In this document: positions 50,729-63,256 of the stretch, in pieces
Layout: every line of letters starts with the position of its first letter
How positions within the stretch are numbered: the stretch's first letter is position 1
From: Emydura subglobosa
Lineage: Eukaryota; Chordata; Testudines; Chelidae
DNA length: 64,000 nucleotides
Assembly (NCBI GenBank): GCA_007922225.1
Contig: ML680098.1
Location: 4,447,679 to 4,511,678 of the forward strand
Reading direction: 5' to 3'
Translations under genes and position numbers: made by a program
Notes under the pieces: model-generated
Told to the model about the DNA's origin: nothing
What the model saw: only the letters and a program-made list of their open reading frames with translations
Databases searched by the model: none

Positions 50729-51104
50729 TGTGACAATAAATGCGTATGTGTATGTTCATGTGTTCTCTCTCTGCACTGTATGCAAGGGTTTCTGTATATT
50801 TAAATGTATATTTATGAGCATTTTAGAATCATAAGATTATATAATCAATAGACCATTATATTCTGGTTTACTTATAAAGGGGCTTTCTAGGAAACACTTC
50901 TCGGACTTGATAGACAAATTAATAGACTATTCTACTAGCATATCCATGTTTGTCCACTTTCTCATTATATGGGCGCATGATAATAAACATATGGGGAAAC
51001 CAAAGCATGACAAGTATCTGCTGACCATGTTCTCAATATTGTGGCAGTTTTAGTTCCTATTTCTTAAAAAAGGGCTTATCCCAACTGTGGACACTTAATA
51101 GCAG

Positions 51105-51215
51105 TACAATTTTTATTATTGTAGCAACCAACGGGAGGCCCATTGTGCTGGTTATTGTACAAATACAGAAAAGAGACAATCCAATTTCCGAATGGCTTAC
51201 AATCTAAAGATTCAT
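51105..51215 (-). repeat. L2/MIR-type tail
   Basis: 'ttattattgtagcaacc', 'ggcccattgtgctggttatt', 'gtacaaatacagaaaagaga' and 'ggcttacaatctaaag' form, in reverse complement, the tail shared by L2-tailed SINEs (compare 18440-18585). Confidence 0.75.
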
Positions 51216-51220
51216 GTAAC

Positions 51221-51391
51221 TCAAAATTTTCAAGATAACTAGTGATTTTTGGATGCTCAGCTTGAGACACCAGACTTTCAGAAAGTATTGAGCACCCAAC
51301 CTCTGAAAATCAGTCCCATTTAAGGTGTCTCACAATGGACACCCAAAACTTGAGGCACTCAAAATCACTAGTGAAAAAAACATTTTGGTTT
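51221..51391. repeat. Palindromic MITE-like element
   Basis: 'actagtgattttt' at 51239 is inverse to 'aaaatcactagt' ending at 51372, with weaker pairing beyond. Inside, 'gctcagcttgagacacc' faces 'ggtgtctcacaa', and 'agtattgagcaccc' marks the middle. Confidence 0.65.
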
Positions 51392-51439
51392 GAGTCTGCA
51401 AAATTTCTCTCAACCAACTTTTAAATCATCCACGTTTCT

Positions 51440-51620
51440 CAAAGAACTTAGCGAACACAGATGTTACTCTTGTTTTACAGATCAAGGAATTTAAATGACT
51501 TGTCCAGTAATTCAGAAAAGCAGCATCAGAAATAGGTACAGATCCTCAGCTGGTACACATCATCATGGTGCTAGTGAAAAATATTTGCACTGGTTGAAAA
51601 TCTGTATCCAGGCCTCCCGG
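51440..51620 (-). repeat. CORE-SINE/MIR
   Basis: In reverse complement, 'cttgttttacagatcaagga', 'tttaaatgacttgtccagta' and 'gcatcagaaataggtacaga' match the MIR core (cattttacagatgagg, aagtgacttgcccaag). Confidence 0.7.
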
Positions 51621-52440
51621 CTTCAAGCCCACACTGCCTCCAACACCTAGTGTAGCATGCATTGTGCACTTTATTGTGTTGTGACATTATCACATGATGT
51701 TATATGTTTTGAAAGCATACAACAAATATTAAAAATAGCTAAAACTCAATTATTTAAAGTTAATAATGACATTTTAAGTGTTCCCAGGTTGAGACTTTTT
51801 GTGAGGAGCTTCACTGAATTATTTTTAAATGAGAGCTTGGAGGAATTTCCCCCCCACCAACAGCCAAAGTGAGAATTTTTAGAAAACCATTAAAAAAGGT
51901 TATAGATTAAATCATGTAAAAGACACATCTGTTGGTGCAAATGCACTCAAATTTGGTGTAACAAAGTTTATAATCTTTTAAAAGTAATTAATAAATATGT
52001 CCTATTCTAGTGTACAATTATACTATTCTTATTTAACTGTAAACTTAATAGGTATGATTTTTATATCTTATTCAAATCAACACAACAGTGTTTGCTTTTT
52101 TAAAGAGGAAGAACTGCATTTCTAATCTCCAAGGTTCATGCACATCAAAGCTGGTGAGCTACTATTATGCCTAACCAATGTAAATAAAATCATACACAAA
52201 TGTTACTGCAAATTAATAGAGAGAGAGAGAGCTGTCAAGAAACATCTATCTCGTAGTTTTGATGTGGATTTGCATAGCGTTCCCTGAAGAACACTCACAA
52301 AAGTGAGGAAAGTCAATTATAACCACTGCAGAAAAATATTGCATCTCTTCTCTCTCACACACAAGTTCAACATTGGATGGTGAGAACTGACAACAAATAA
52401 ATAATGAAATGAAATATCTTTGTCCTGGTGCAACTTCAGT
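51621..52440. other. AT-rich non-coding DNA
   Basis: No gene is recognised. A short (GA)n lies near 52218-52230. Confidence 0.5.
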
Positions 52441-52444
52441 ATGA

Positions 52445-53530
52445 ACAACGTTCCCTCTAAGCCGCAGCTGCACAGCATTTTGGTGCCAACCATACAACTC
52501 ACATAGCTGGGCACTCAGTTGACACCCAGACCCTCAGCCTGCCGGAATGTGCAGCAGCTGACAGGAAGCCTTGAACCAGCAGGGAGGAGAGGTAAGGATC
52601 AGGGTGAAGGCGAGGCAGCAGGGAGCATGAATGGCACCTGGGTCCCATTCTGCCTGCCAGGCCTTTCGCCCTGAGCCTGAAACAGTTCTGCTAGGCATCA
52701 CAGGAGCCAGCAGGCACCATTTAGGTAGGGTGGGGTGGGGGGAAGCTGTCCATAGTCCTGTTCCAGGGGACATAGGGACATGCAGAAAGGCTGGCCCCTG
52801 CCTCTGGCAGCAACATCCAAGGATTGGCGGTGCATGAAATGAGCCCTTGGCAGCCCAGCATGGCAAGGAGCTGTGGTACGGGGGTAGCGGTAGCCTGTTC
52901 TGCTGCTGAGGCAGGCGGGTACCTGGTCTGCATGCGCCTGCCCACTCCAGTATGTGATAGCAACTTCTTCCCAGGCACCCAGAGGGAGGAAAAGGAAGTA
53001 GGGCTGGGTGTGGAGCACAAAGGGAAGAGTAGACAGGGCTTTTATCTGATTTTAAACCAGACAATCCTCTTTTTGAGTGGTTGGTCCCCCATTTGGTACA
53101 AAGACAAAACCAGACGTGGTTTTGGCCAGTATTGGGCAGGGGATGCCATTTTGAAGAACATGCTGCTCTGCCCCCTGCCAGGGTGACCTTGTATGCAAGG
53201 TGTGTGCGAGATCACGCTGGCGTGGGCAGGCCCACACCATTTTCAGAAGTACTGAAATGTGCAGTATTCTGGGAATGTGTGAGTGGCCACCCTAGGGAGG
53301 GGAGCAGAACTAGCTATGGGCCAAGGAGGGAAAGACTCTAAAATATCTTCCCCCAAGGGAGCCTCAAGCCAGCAGGGAGAGGTAAAGAGTGGAGAAGGAG
53401 AAGCAGGGGCTCGTAGAAGGGATAGTAGAGAGGTTCCCTCAATGGCTGAGGCACCAGGGAGCGGGTGGACATATGGGGTCATGGGGAGAAAGGCAGGGGC
53501 TCCTGCTTTCCTTGGTGTCTAACTTTGTGC
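52445..53530. repeat. GC-rich repeat-like block
   Basis: A 1.1-kb island of G+C-rich, CA/TG-rich DNA with nine or more overlapping ORFs on both strands, the longest 176 codons (52534-53064 minus). None has a domain, signal peptide or splice structure. The start 'acgttccctctaag' and the 'ccagggtgacc'/'ggccaccctagg' words at 53178 and 53284 recall ends of reptile dispersed repeats. It is probably a mosaic of old repeats, not a gene or CpG island. Confidence 0.4.
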
Positions 53531-53763
53531 AGTTTGTAACTCCAAAATGCTTGAAAGTTAGTAGGTCCTCAAACCACAGCTGTGTGTCTCCCATGTGTAT
53601 ATGAATTCCTCACGTCACTTTAAAAATAGCTTACACTTATAATGCAATATGTGCAGCCTCTTGTATTACTCAAATTGCTGATATGCATGCTTGTGTGTCC
53701 CGTATACTCAAACATTATGGCAAAAGCAGATATATCTTCATGAACTAACTCTTTCTCCCATAT

Positions 53764-53815
53764 TTTATATATATATATATAAATATATATATATATGCAC
53801 ACACACACAACCACA
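53764..53815 (+). repeat. (TA)n/(CA)n compound microsatellite
   Basis: Two TA runs interrupted once, followed by a CA run. Confidence 0.95.
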
Positions 53816-53896
53816 CGTGCAGTGGGCAAACAAAGATTTTCCATTTTGTTGGAGTCTACTGATTTGAGAAATAATCCTTATACATAAATTGGTGTA

Positions 53897-53955
53897 GACA
53901 GACAGACAGACTCACCCCCCCCTCCCGACAGACAGACACACACATGCACACCCTG
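53897..53955 (+). repeat. (GACA)n/(CA)n compound microsatellite
   Basis: GACA units, a C-rich interruption, more GACA, then CA units. Confidence 0.9.
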
Positions 53956-56615
53956 CTTTCCTTTTCGTTAATATCCTTACTAATTTTATTGATTTTTTAA
54001 TCAAACTGGTTAAATTAAATTAAAATCAAATTTTAATCAAAATTAATGGCAAAAGTCATGTTCCCTAAAAGCTCAGTAGCCATTAGCATTAAGTCAAACC
54101 TTTAAACTTTGCCAGGACAGGTAAAAGAACTGATGAAAACATATTGTGCTTAGAGCTACCTCAAGTTCCAAATAGTACACACCTCTTATGTGTATCAATG
54201 AAGTATTATGAACTATATATTTCTTTACCTGTTAGTGTTTTATTGCAGTGCTGTTCACTTGCTAATGTTTAATATGTTTCAGCATTTCCATTATAAACCC
54301 TTAGTTACAAGAATTTATTTATAACACAAATCTGTCCACACAACTCAAATTTGGCACAAAAATTTTAAGTTCTTTTCAAATGATTGTTTCCTGATAAACA
54401 GAATTGGGGTTAGAGGGTGGGAGGAAATAAATGGGCTTTTAGGTTATAAGAGTCCAAAAATATAAAATCCACATACCAAAGTGAAACTGTGAAGTTACTT
54501 ATCAGAAAACAGTCTACAACTTTACTATATTCATATGCATTCTTAGTAAGGCGAGGAAAGTTATTTAACAATTTTCTAAAGGTTTTTAGCAGGCAGATTT
54601 AGAACTCATATACAAGGAAATAGGTTAACAGAGTGGATCAAAGAGCTCTTAGGAAGCAGTGGCAGTTTCTTAAATTATCTGTATAAAGTACCGAGAATGT
54701 GCAGAACATGGACTAGATCCTCCTTATACCAGGGCTCTGCTCATCATAGCAGAGAGGGGAAAAGCTTCCTTGGACCGTTTAGCCCCCAGTGTAAATTAGA
54801 GCAGCTTCAGGACCATGATATAAACTAAGGATCACCAGGGTGCAGGGCTACTCCAGCACAGTCCCCTTCCCTTGTCCATTTCCTTTAAATGGGGGATAAC
54901 CCCAGGTAGCCGGATTCACCTGGTTTTCAGCTTCACTGTGCCACCCAAGTGGCACAAAGCAGGTACATACTGAAAGATTTTCTGCCCCTGTCTTTGACTG
55001 TTCCCTTGAAGTCACTACAATCTATTTGGGTCAATGAAAGGTCTTTTCTATATGAATTTTTTTTTTCAACAATAAGTTTCATATGGGAGTTTTAGCATAA
55101 GGATTTACCATAAAGAAGATAAATTAGGACAGAAGACTGGTACCTATGCTATTGGACAATTGAGCCAATAATCCTCAAGTCTAGCAATAAATTATCATGA
55201 CTCTAATACATTATAAATGGGAAAACAGTATCCCAAAGAAGTTTGGAAAGACTCCATTATACGAAATCAGTCTCCTGGGACATCACTGTACCACTGACGG
55301 GATTTATTAGGTATTGTCAAAAAAGCATACAGGAGAAGTTTGGAAAAGTGTGAGGTACCCCGTATACATACACATGGGTACAGTTTGCTTGGAAGATACA
55401 TTTTATATAATCCTATTGGGAACAATAATTGGAGGTCAAGGAGCCTAGCTATCTAAATTGGTGGCACTTCAGAGTATTGCAAAATTATTATGTACAAGAT
55501 CATGAGCAATAAGACTCATTCATTCATCACTCTTCCAAATATATACTGGAAACATTTGCAGCAGCACCACAGCATCTCAGAACTGATTTATAGAAATACA
55601 AGGGAGAGGTAAATGTCTACCAGTGGTTAGGGAAGTAACACATGGGTAAAACCCGCATATGCCATTTGGACTAGTATTGGGTTGTGGCCACATGTGGCAG
55701 GAAAGCCACTACTCCGATCCCTGAGTGGTAAACTGTGCAAAAGCCAGTCAAAAGGCAGCTTAAAAATGAGCCTGAGTGATAGGAACCAATATTATTACCA
55801 TTCTACCATATCAAAGAGAAAGAGGCTATTAAACATAATACATAAAATAACATTTAGTAAGGAAACCAGAATAATTACTTAGCAAAAAGGACATTCAGTC
55901 AGGTTCTAAACCATTGCTCTGAATGGGAATATTACTTATGTCTTAAGTTAAATTGAGTACAACTTCCTAAGCACTCCCTTAAAGAACACCTGTAAGTAAT
56001 GGGATGGAATATCCAATCCATCATGCTTTTTTCTATTAGAAACAGTGAATTTAAGAAGGTCTTTGATATTACCTCTTCTTTACAAACTCCATGTGCTCAA
56101 TGCTATAGTCAAGGTCACAAACCCACTGATCTGAATCCTGACATGAGTGTTCAGGTGAGCATGTACCACTGCTGACAGAAGTCTAGAAAGACCAACTTTA
56201 TTTTTTGTTGCCTGCTGCAGTCAACAGGGGTTTAATTTACTCTGTGTGAATCTAAAAACACACACATTTATGGGAGAAGAACTATTTTACTCTTTAAGTG
56301 TAAGCTTTGTAAAATGTGCTGTTGAAAACAGAGTGTTTCAGTAATTAAAATCACCATGTCACTTGGTTTTTAAAGTATTTTCTAATTATCACTGGGAGCG
56401 TTTCAATAACACATCTGAGGAATACTCATGGTTCTGTAGTAAGCCACATAAAATGTTAGATATCCTACATATTATTTTGCCAAATGGAATCTGTGTCAGA
56501 TATTTCAACTTCTCTGTAATTGACGCTCTAGGAAAAAATAGCAACTTCAGCCCATCCGTAATATTATTATGAATAAGATACAGTATCTTTTTGAGTGGCA
56601 GAACAGTACACAACT
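53956..56615. other. AT-rich non-coding DNA
   Basis: No gene. The part at 54700-54990 is less AT-rich ('gactagatcctccttatacc') and may be a dispersed repeat of unknown family. Confidence 0.4.
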
Positions 56616-56619
56616 AGGA

Positions 56620-56765
56620 GTAATTATTGGTATTATTTGTACTGCGATAGCACCTCAGAGCTCCAGTCATTGGTTAAGATCCCACTGTGCTTGTGCTGTA
56701 CAAAAACACAACGAAGAGATAGCCCTACTCCTACAATCTAATGGGTCTAACATTACAAAAGAGAA
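56620..56765 (-). repeat. L2/MIR-type tail
   Basis: 'ggtattatttgtactgcgat', 'agcacctcagagctccagtc', 'cccactgtgcttgtgctgta' and 'cctacaatctaatg' form the same L2-like tail as at 18440-18585, in reverse complement. Confidence 0.85.
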
Positions 56766-58325
56766 AAATCAGGCACACAATAAAAAGAAAAACTTCCGCC
56801 AGTGAGATCTGTTAAGTTGTGCAATATGGAAGAGTGGAGGAATGGCTATCATTTAAAATGGTGGAACAAAACAGGGGAACATATGATAAAGGATAATCCA
56901 GCACTGGCAGGAGAGATCAGATACTATGATTTCAAGTCTTTTCGGTGATACTGTAACAAGCTGGCTAATATGTACATGCTAGTGCCATCTACTGGATGGA
57001 ATCAGAATGCTTTACTGTGTCATAGGTCCTATACTGCTAACAGATACTTCTTTATCTCAAGTAGCAGATGTCTGATTTTGAAACTGGATTCAAGCTCAAC
57101 TTCTATTGCTGCTGTGATGTTCTGAGTGCCTGAAGAGTGCTACAAAGTAATATGTATGAAAATTTTACAAGGCCATTGGTTTCTGACAATACGATTCAGT
57201 TTTTTTACTCCAAATTGTCTAACATACATAAACATATTTTTAAGAGCAAGAATACTGCTGTGCAATTCTGGTGTGTCTCACTTTAGGGTAGTGTCCCAAT
57301 GCTCATCACACAAGATGTCAACATCCACACTCGCCAGCTGTTATATCAGAAATAAAAGTAATTGTAATAGAATATTGTCATAGTATCTATGTCACCTTCC
57401 TTAAAATTGAGGATTTTGGCTCTGTTTCGGCATCCATCAAGCAGAATCTATTATCCTATGACAATATGCCATTTCACGGATATCTATTCATTCTAAAATA
57501 CATATATTTACACTATTTGGATGGTGATTTTAATGCTGTGTGTGTTCTTTAAAAGTAGACTATTTTAACATTATAGATTCGAATTGACATTCAATTCCCT
57601 ATTTAAATCTTTAAATATATTTAGGAATTCCTCACTTCAGCAGACTTTCTAATGCCTATTTCTTTACTGTTTAAATATATATTACAATCTAAAATGAGAA
57701 AGGTCTTCATTAATTCACTGCACTTGGCGGTCTCACTTTTTAGGTATTAGTTTCAGTCATTTATCACAGTGCACTATCAGTAACCAGGCAAAGGTGACAA
57801 CAGTATTTATGTACATCACCACATTTTATTTTTTAGGCTGTGGCTTTCAAAGGGGCCAATGGGAGTTAGGGCGTCCCATTCCCAATACATTTAAAAGTCC
57901 CAGTCTTAATTTTTTTTTCTTTTTTAACTGAAGCTGACCCACACATTACATTTCACCTACCACTACCTGTCATTTTACCTACCTACTCTGAATCTCAATC
58001 CAAGAGAGTTATGTTTATATATTCCTATTGCAAAAGAACAATTACTAATGAAAGAATGTTTATGACATTTGGATCTGTCTTATGTTAAGCTACTTAATAC
58101 TGCAAATGTTGGTTCATTTTTTAAAATCAAAATTGTGGCGAGAAAAAAATTACTCTATGTTTAAGAGAGCATGATCAAGGGGAAATTAGAAAGATCTAAA
58201 AGCAGTCATTTCCTCTGTAAGAACTATACAGAGAAAATATTAAGTAGCCTCTAAGAATGAGCAGGATGTTATATCATCATCAGTATATCGATGACCCAGA
58301 TGGTATTTGTATATTTGAAGTATGA
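56766..58325. other. AT-rich non-coding DNA
   Basis: No gene is recognised. A possible palindromic fragment lies near 57838-57910. Confidence 0.5.
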
Positions 58326-58329
58326 CATC

Positions 58330-58770
58330 TTTCCCCCTCTGTCATCCAACACAAGTAATTAAGAATAATCAAGTGGGTGTTAATTGGATATAATGGAACA
58401 ATCTCCAGTCAGCCTGAGCCTACCATTTGCCTCTTACTAGTAATTATGAACACTAAGTACTCATGCTAATCTCCTTCTTCTCATTGAAGCCAAACAGAGG
58501 TACAGTATTTACTCAGATGATGGCTTGTTTTGTCTGCAATTTAGTCTGTTTTAAGCCAAGAAACTCATAATTTGCCAAGCTGTCACCAGCTGCTGGGATT
58601 GGACAAAGGGAGGTAAGGCCCTTGATGACAACAATTCAGTGTATATCATCCAAGAGAAAAGGGCATGTATTAATTAAACTGACCTCTGGTTACAGCAATG
58701 GCAGCAGCAGCACCTGGATGTGTAAACAGTGAAAAATTAAAGCCATAAATTTAGATTACAGTGAACACTC
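58330..58770. promoter_or_regulatory. Candidate conserved non-coding element
   Basis: Unique DNA with clustered developmental-type binding words: TAATTA-like cores near 58357 and 58670, an E-box in 'caccagctgctggg' near 58590, and SOX-like 'ggacaaaggg' and 'gacaacaatt'. There are no repeat marks. It strongly resembles the texture of vertebrate enhancers, but this is unproven. Confidence 0.35.
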
Positions 58771-59640
58771 ACCTTATATGTGCATTTCATATTCAACGTT
58801 CCTCATCTTTTAAACACAAAACTTTGAAAGCAACTATATTTTTTCTATGAAAGACTAACAGCCCTTTGCTGACATGAAACTGGTGAACAATCTCAGTCAT
58901 ATCACTTTAGAATGCACTTCGCTGTTTGATTACTATTACTGTAGCAAATGGAAAGTATCTTATCAAGAGTGACCATTAGAAACATATTACCAGCCATTAA
59001 GCAGATGGTTAGATGTTTTAAAATAGCTTTTACATAGTAATAGAATCCAGAGTAGTCAACTTTATTTATTATTCTATTAAGGATAAAAAGAACAACAATG
59101 AACTACTTTTTTTTTGTGATGGACGGAGACATTTTTAGACATACTGTAAGAACATCATGTTACAAATATACTGAATGAGTTGCGATCTTTGAAGCACATT
59201 TATTGAGAACGCTATTATAATTATATTTATTTTTATATAAAATAAGTTTTTCCAGTCATAAATTCAGGGGCAAACTGTATAAGAGGTGCTTGGAAAGTTG
59301 TGGGTCAGGCAACCTAGTTTCGGGACAGAGCTGGAGAAAGTCTTGATTAGAGTGGGACAATTTTTTTTTTTTTTTTTAATAAAAAGCAAGTTCACCAAAA
59401 CATGCACTTTTGGGAGGCACCATAACTATTCTCAAATTCAGGCCAAATAATTTCAGCCAAAAAAAGAAAAAAAACCCAAAAATTGTAAATGTCTAAACAT
59501 TTTTTTTTCACATTCCCAAAAAAAAAAAAAAAAATTTTGATTTGAACGATTCCCCCCCTCCCCCCCATTTTGGCAAAAAATACTTAATTTAAGTTTTGGT
59601 TCAATTTCCCACCCCAATTTTCTACAGTTTTAAGAACTTA
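58771..59640. other. AT-rich DNA with homopolymer runs
   Basis: Several T and A runs (59360-59378, 59518-59533) and a C-rich run near 59553-59568. No gene. Confidence 0.5.
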
Positions 59641-60299
59641 AGGTGGGTTATATAATTTATTCCAATTAACATGAGCTTATGGAAGATAGACACTCTCAAA
59701 CTAACATGATATCTTTTTGATGACACTGCAAGTTTGATTGGTACAGATTATAGTGTTGATTAATATAATTCAACTTCTGTATGGCATTTGACTTCTTGCC
59801 TCATGACCTTTTGATTAAAAAATTAGAAAAATATAAAATTAACATGGCAACCATTACATGGATCAAAAACTGGTTAACTAACCTGTCTCAAAATATAATT
59901 GTAAGTGGGGAATCATCAAGAGAGTAGGTTTCTAGTGGGTCCTTCAGGGATCAGTTCTTGGCCCTATAGTGTTTAACATTTCTGCCAATGATCCGGATGA
60001 AAACATAAAATCATCATGAATAAAGTCTGTGGATGACATAAATATTGGAGGAATGGCTAAATAACGAAGAGGATAAGTCACTGATACAGAGTGATCTGGA
60101 TCACTTGGTAAATTGGGTGCAAGCAAACACTATGCATTTAAATATGCCCAAATGTAAAGTCATGCAACTAGGAACAAAGAATGCAGGCTATACTTACAAG
60201 ATCAACCCAATCTTGGGAAGCTAAGACTGAAAAAGATTTGGCAGTCATGGTGGTTAATCAGCTCAACATGAGCTCCCAGTGTGATTCTATGGCCTAAAG

Positions 60300-60503
60300 C
60301 AGNNNNNNNNNNNNNNNNNNNNNNNNNNNNNNNNNNNNNNNNNNNNNNNNNNNNNNNNNNNNNNNNNNNNNNNNNNNNNNNNNNNNNNNNNNNNNNNNNN
60401 NNCCCCCCCCCCCCCTTTTTTCCCAAATGGTACTCGGGTCAGGTACAGTCAGGTCAAACCTGACCCGAGTGGTACTTGGGGAAAAAAAGGTTGAGAACCG
60501 CTG
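60300..60503. mobile_element. hAT element containing the assembly gap
   Basis: The left end 'cag' abuts the gap and the right end is 'ggttgagaaccgctg', the hAT-Charlie end pattern. The 8-mer gcctaaag occurs exactly on both sides (60292-60299 and 60504-60511), a perfect 8-bp target duplication. Nearly all of the element is in the gap, so its true length is unknown. The visible part has a self-complementary 'actcgggtcagg' and 'cctgacccgagt' hairpin. Confidence 0.8.
60303..60402. other. Assembly gap (100 N)
   Basis: Exactly 100 N, a common convention for a gap of unknown size. It is followed by C13 and T6, a run that may have caused the break. Confidence 0.99.
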
Positions 60504-61085
60504 GCCTAAAGAGTTAATGCAATCCTTGATAAACAGGAGAATCTCAAATAGACATATGGAGGTTATATTACCACAAAGTATGGCACTGGGGCAACCGCTA
60601 CACATTTCGTGTCCACAATTCAAGGATGTTGATAAATTGTAGAAGGTTCACAGAAGCCATGAGAATGATTAAAGGACTGGAAAATATGACTTACAGTGAT
60701 AGATTCAAGGGGTTCAAACTGTTTATCTTACCACAGGGAAAGGTAAGTCTGTAAGTACCTAGACAAAGAGCAAAAAAAATGTATAATGGGCTTAATCTAG
60801 CAAACAAAGATAGAACAAGATCCAAAGACTGGAAGTTGAAGCTAAACACACACAGACAAGAAATAAAATGCGAATTTGAAACAGTGAGGGTAACCACAGG
60901 AATAACGAATCAACTGTAGTGGTGAATTCTCCATCACTGGCATTTTTAAAATCAAGATTGGGTGTTTTTCTACAAGATATGTTCTAGTTCAAACAGCAAT
61001 TAATTCAGAGAAGTCCTATGGCCTGTTTTACAGGAGGCCAGTCTGGATGATCTCAGTGGTCCCTTTTAGCCTTAAAATCTATGAA

Positions 61086-61435
61086 CCTATACATTTCCTT
61101 ATCATTGATATGCAGCTACCTCTGGTACATAAGAGCACTATTCAACTCTCTAAGGCAAAGAAAGAAGAATATCCAAGAAACAAGAAATCACCCTGACTGG
61201 AATTTGACGTTGTCCCCCATATCTATACATCCATCTCCATAACTGCAGTAAATGAATGTTGAAAAATTTCCATGAACAAACAAGCAGCCTCAACCTCCAT
61301 TGTTTTAAAAAGTGTCTTAGGAACTGAAGTGACCACAAAGTCAGGAATTTGATTTCTGAACTCATCCAGGAAGCAAGTTTTCTTTTTGAAATTTTGGTTA
61401 TTGTTTCACACACATCCTCCTCCTTTTGCCCCAAA
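61086..61435. other. Non-coding DNA after the CR1 end
   Basis: No gene. The minus-strand ORF at 61150-61434 (94 codons) has no domain. Confidence 0.5.
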
Positions 61436-61441
61436 TGATTA

Positions 61442-61840
61442 CTGTGATAGGGTGTTCACTCCACATGTACCGAGAAAGTGTTAATGTGGGTCTGAAAGGC
61501 TAGTCAACCTGCCTGCACCAGACCACATTAGAAATAAAACCCAGATGTGGGAAAGCAGGGCTTATTTCCCTAAAGAGCTGGGTGAGCCAAGTTGAGGACA
61601 GGACAGCCACAGGACAGGAGATAGAGAGCTCACTCTTTCTGTGAAGTAGGCTGAGGAGAGCAGGCCACACTGACTTCTTCAGGAGTGAGCTAGACACCAC
61701 AGAAAGGTCAGGACTCTGTAAAGCAATCTGGCTAGAGGGCCAGGACACTCTTATAGCTGGAGTTGGTCAAAGGACAGTGGGGGGGAAACTGAGGCTCAAC
61801 TGCCTCCCTGCCACATCTGCCAAAACAAGGTGTTCTGGGG
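61442..61840 (+). other. Possible LTR-like segment
   Basis: A G/A-rich, moderate-GC segment starting 'tgtgatagggtg'. The opening recalls LTR starts (tgtga) and the text 'ggtgagccaagttgaggaca' has no coding signal. A matching CA end and target duplication could not be fixed, so the call is weak. Confidence 0.25.
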
Positions 61841-63250
61841 GAGCATCTTTGCCACAATTACTATATCCCATACATTTTTTACTGCTAAAGGTTATATTTT
61901 TCTCTAACACGTTTTTCACATTTATTTTAGGAATAATGTTCTCCAGATTTTGATTCAGTCTGTTACTTATTATTAATGACCTCCAGAGTTTTCATGGGTT
62001 CTATTGGGTAAAAATGGTATCCTTGCAATTACTTCAAATTGGTCAGTGCATATGCATATGCAATTTGTGATCTCTCTGAATCTGGCACCTTATTTAAATA
62101 AACAGTATTATTTGTCATTTCTAAAAACATAGATGACAAATGTCAGTGGAACATAGGATTTGTCCTAAGGAATCAAAACGTTGTTCCATCTACTCTCACA
62201 TTCCACTTTCAATAGGGCTAATACCATGTTTCAAGTAAAACTCTTAAGGAATCTAGCCAACTGTGCAGTAATGTAATGGTAATGGCTCCCAATCCAAGAA
62301 TGGAATCCCCTACTTCCCCTCATAGAAAATCAGTAGTTGAATTTAACAGTGTTTAAAAAGATATTAAATAGGATTCTATGGAAGTTAGATACAAATCTAT
62401 TGCATGTAGCAGAGAACAATACCCTGTAGCATTTGAAAAATTATTCTACAGAATTTATTAATGTTATCTCTGCTATTGAACTCTATAGTTTGGTTTATAA
62501 ATTATGTAGTAAGGCTATCATTCTCCATTCTGTGGAACTTGCCCATAAAAGCCTGCTATGAAGCACAAGTTTAAATAGACCAAAATTAACCTGTTCAAGA
62601 AAATCAAACTATATAGCCTACTTCCAAAAGATGCCTCTGCTGAAGTCTAACACAATCATTTTTGCAGATGCACAGTATATGACCAATAATGTTCCAAGAG
62701 GCTTTGCAACTATTCCACCAAAGTATTTGCAAAAGAAAAGATTTGGTTTTATGTAACATCTTTTGAACTCTAATTGATAATGGTATTGCAGGGAAAGCTT
62801 AGTCAAATGTGACTGTCATGTTCTGCTCAGGAATACACCTCACACACAAGATATAAGAGAAAGTCTCAGAGGACAGACAACCTACAAAAAAGTGCTTCAG
62901 GATATACCAGGACAGCCAGTGGAGCAGAAAGAAAGTCAATGTCGCATCTGAAAGTCTATACCTATAAGAATGCACTTCCATGCTAGTTTGCTGCTATGCT
63001 AAGAGTTTAAATAAAACATTTTTAATGATTTTTTATCCATTAGACCACATGGCCTTCCTAGGCCATCTAGATTGGACTTACTTTAGTTTCCTCCCCTGCT
63101 CGCCAAATGAAAATATTAAAAAGACAACACAACACCAAAAAGCAACAAATCCCTTTTTTTAAAAAAAAATGAAGGTTTAAGAACAGAGGTATTTCTCTGA
63201 ACAGCTTTTTGGACAGCAGGGACAAATTATTTTCCTGTTCAAGAGAAAGG
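61841..63250. other. AT-rich non-coding DNA
   Basis: No gene or repeat ends are recognised. Confidence 0.5.
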
Positions 63251-63256
63251 CCAACT

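Larger units (their letters stand above)
59690..61085 (+). pseudogene. CR1-clade LINE, 3' half, interrupted
   Basis: Translated pieces follow the CR1 reverse transcriptase order. 'AFDFLPHDLLIKKLEKY' (from 59784) holds the motif A Ala-Phe-Asp. 'TWIKNWLT' (near 59857) is the W-I-x-N-W-L-T segment. 'LQGSVLGPIVFNI' (from 59942) is the P-Q-G-S-V-L-G-P block. A 'SVDDIN' near 60030 replaces F-A-D-D-T. The C-terminal and 3' UTR text follows after the hAT insertion, and ends near 61085 with CR1-like 'ggatgatctcagtggtccc' and 'aaaatctatgaa'. Stops and frameshifts abound. An internal hAT (60300-60503) with an assembly gap splits it. Confidence 0.85.

Noticed and set aside
52534..53064. 176-codon ORF on the minus strand, longest besides one retroelement frame
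   Set aside because: It lies in a GC-rich block where several other frames are also open on both strands. The peptide is Pro/Ser/Cys-rich without a domain and without splice context.
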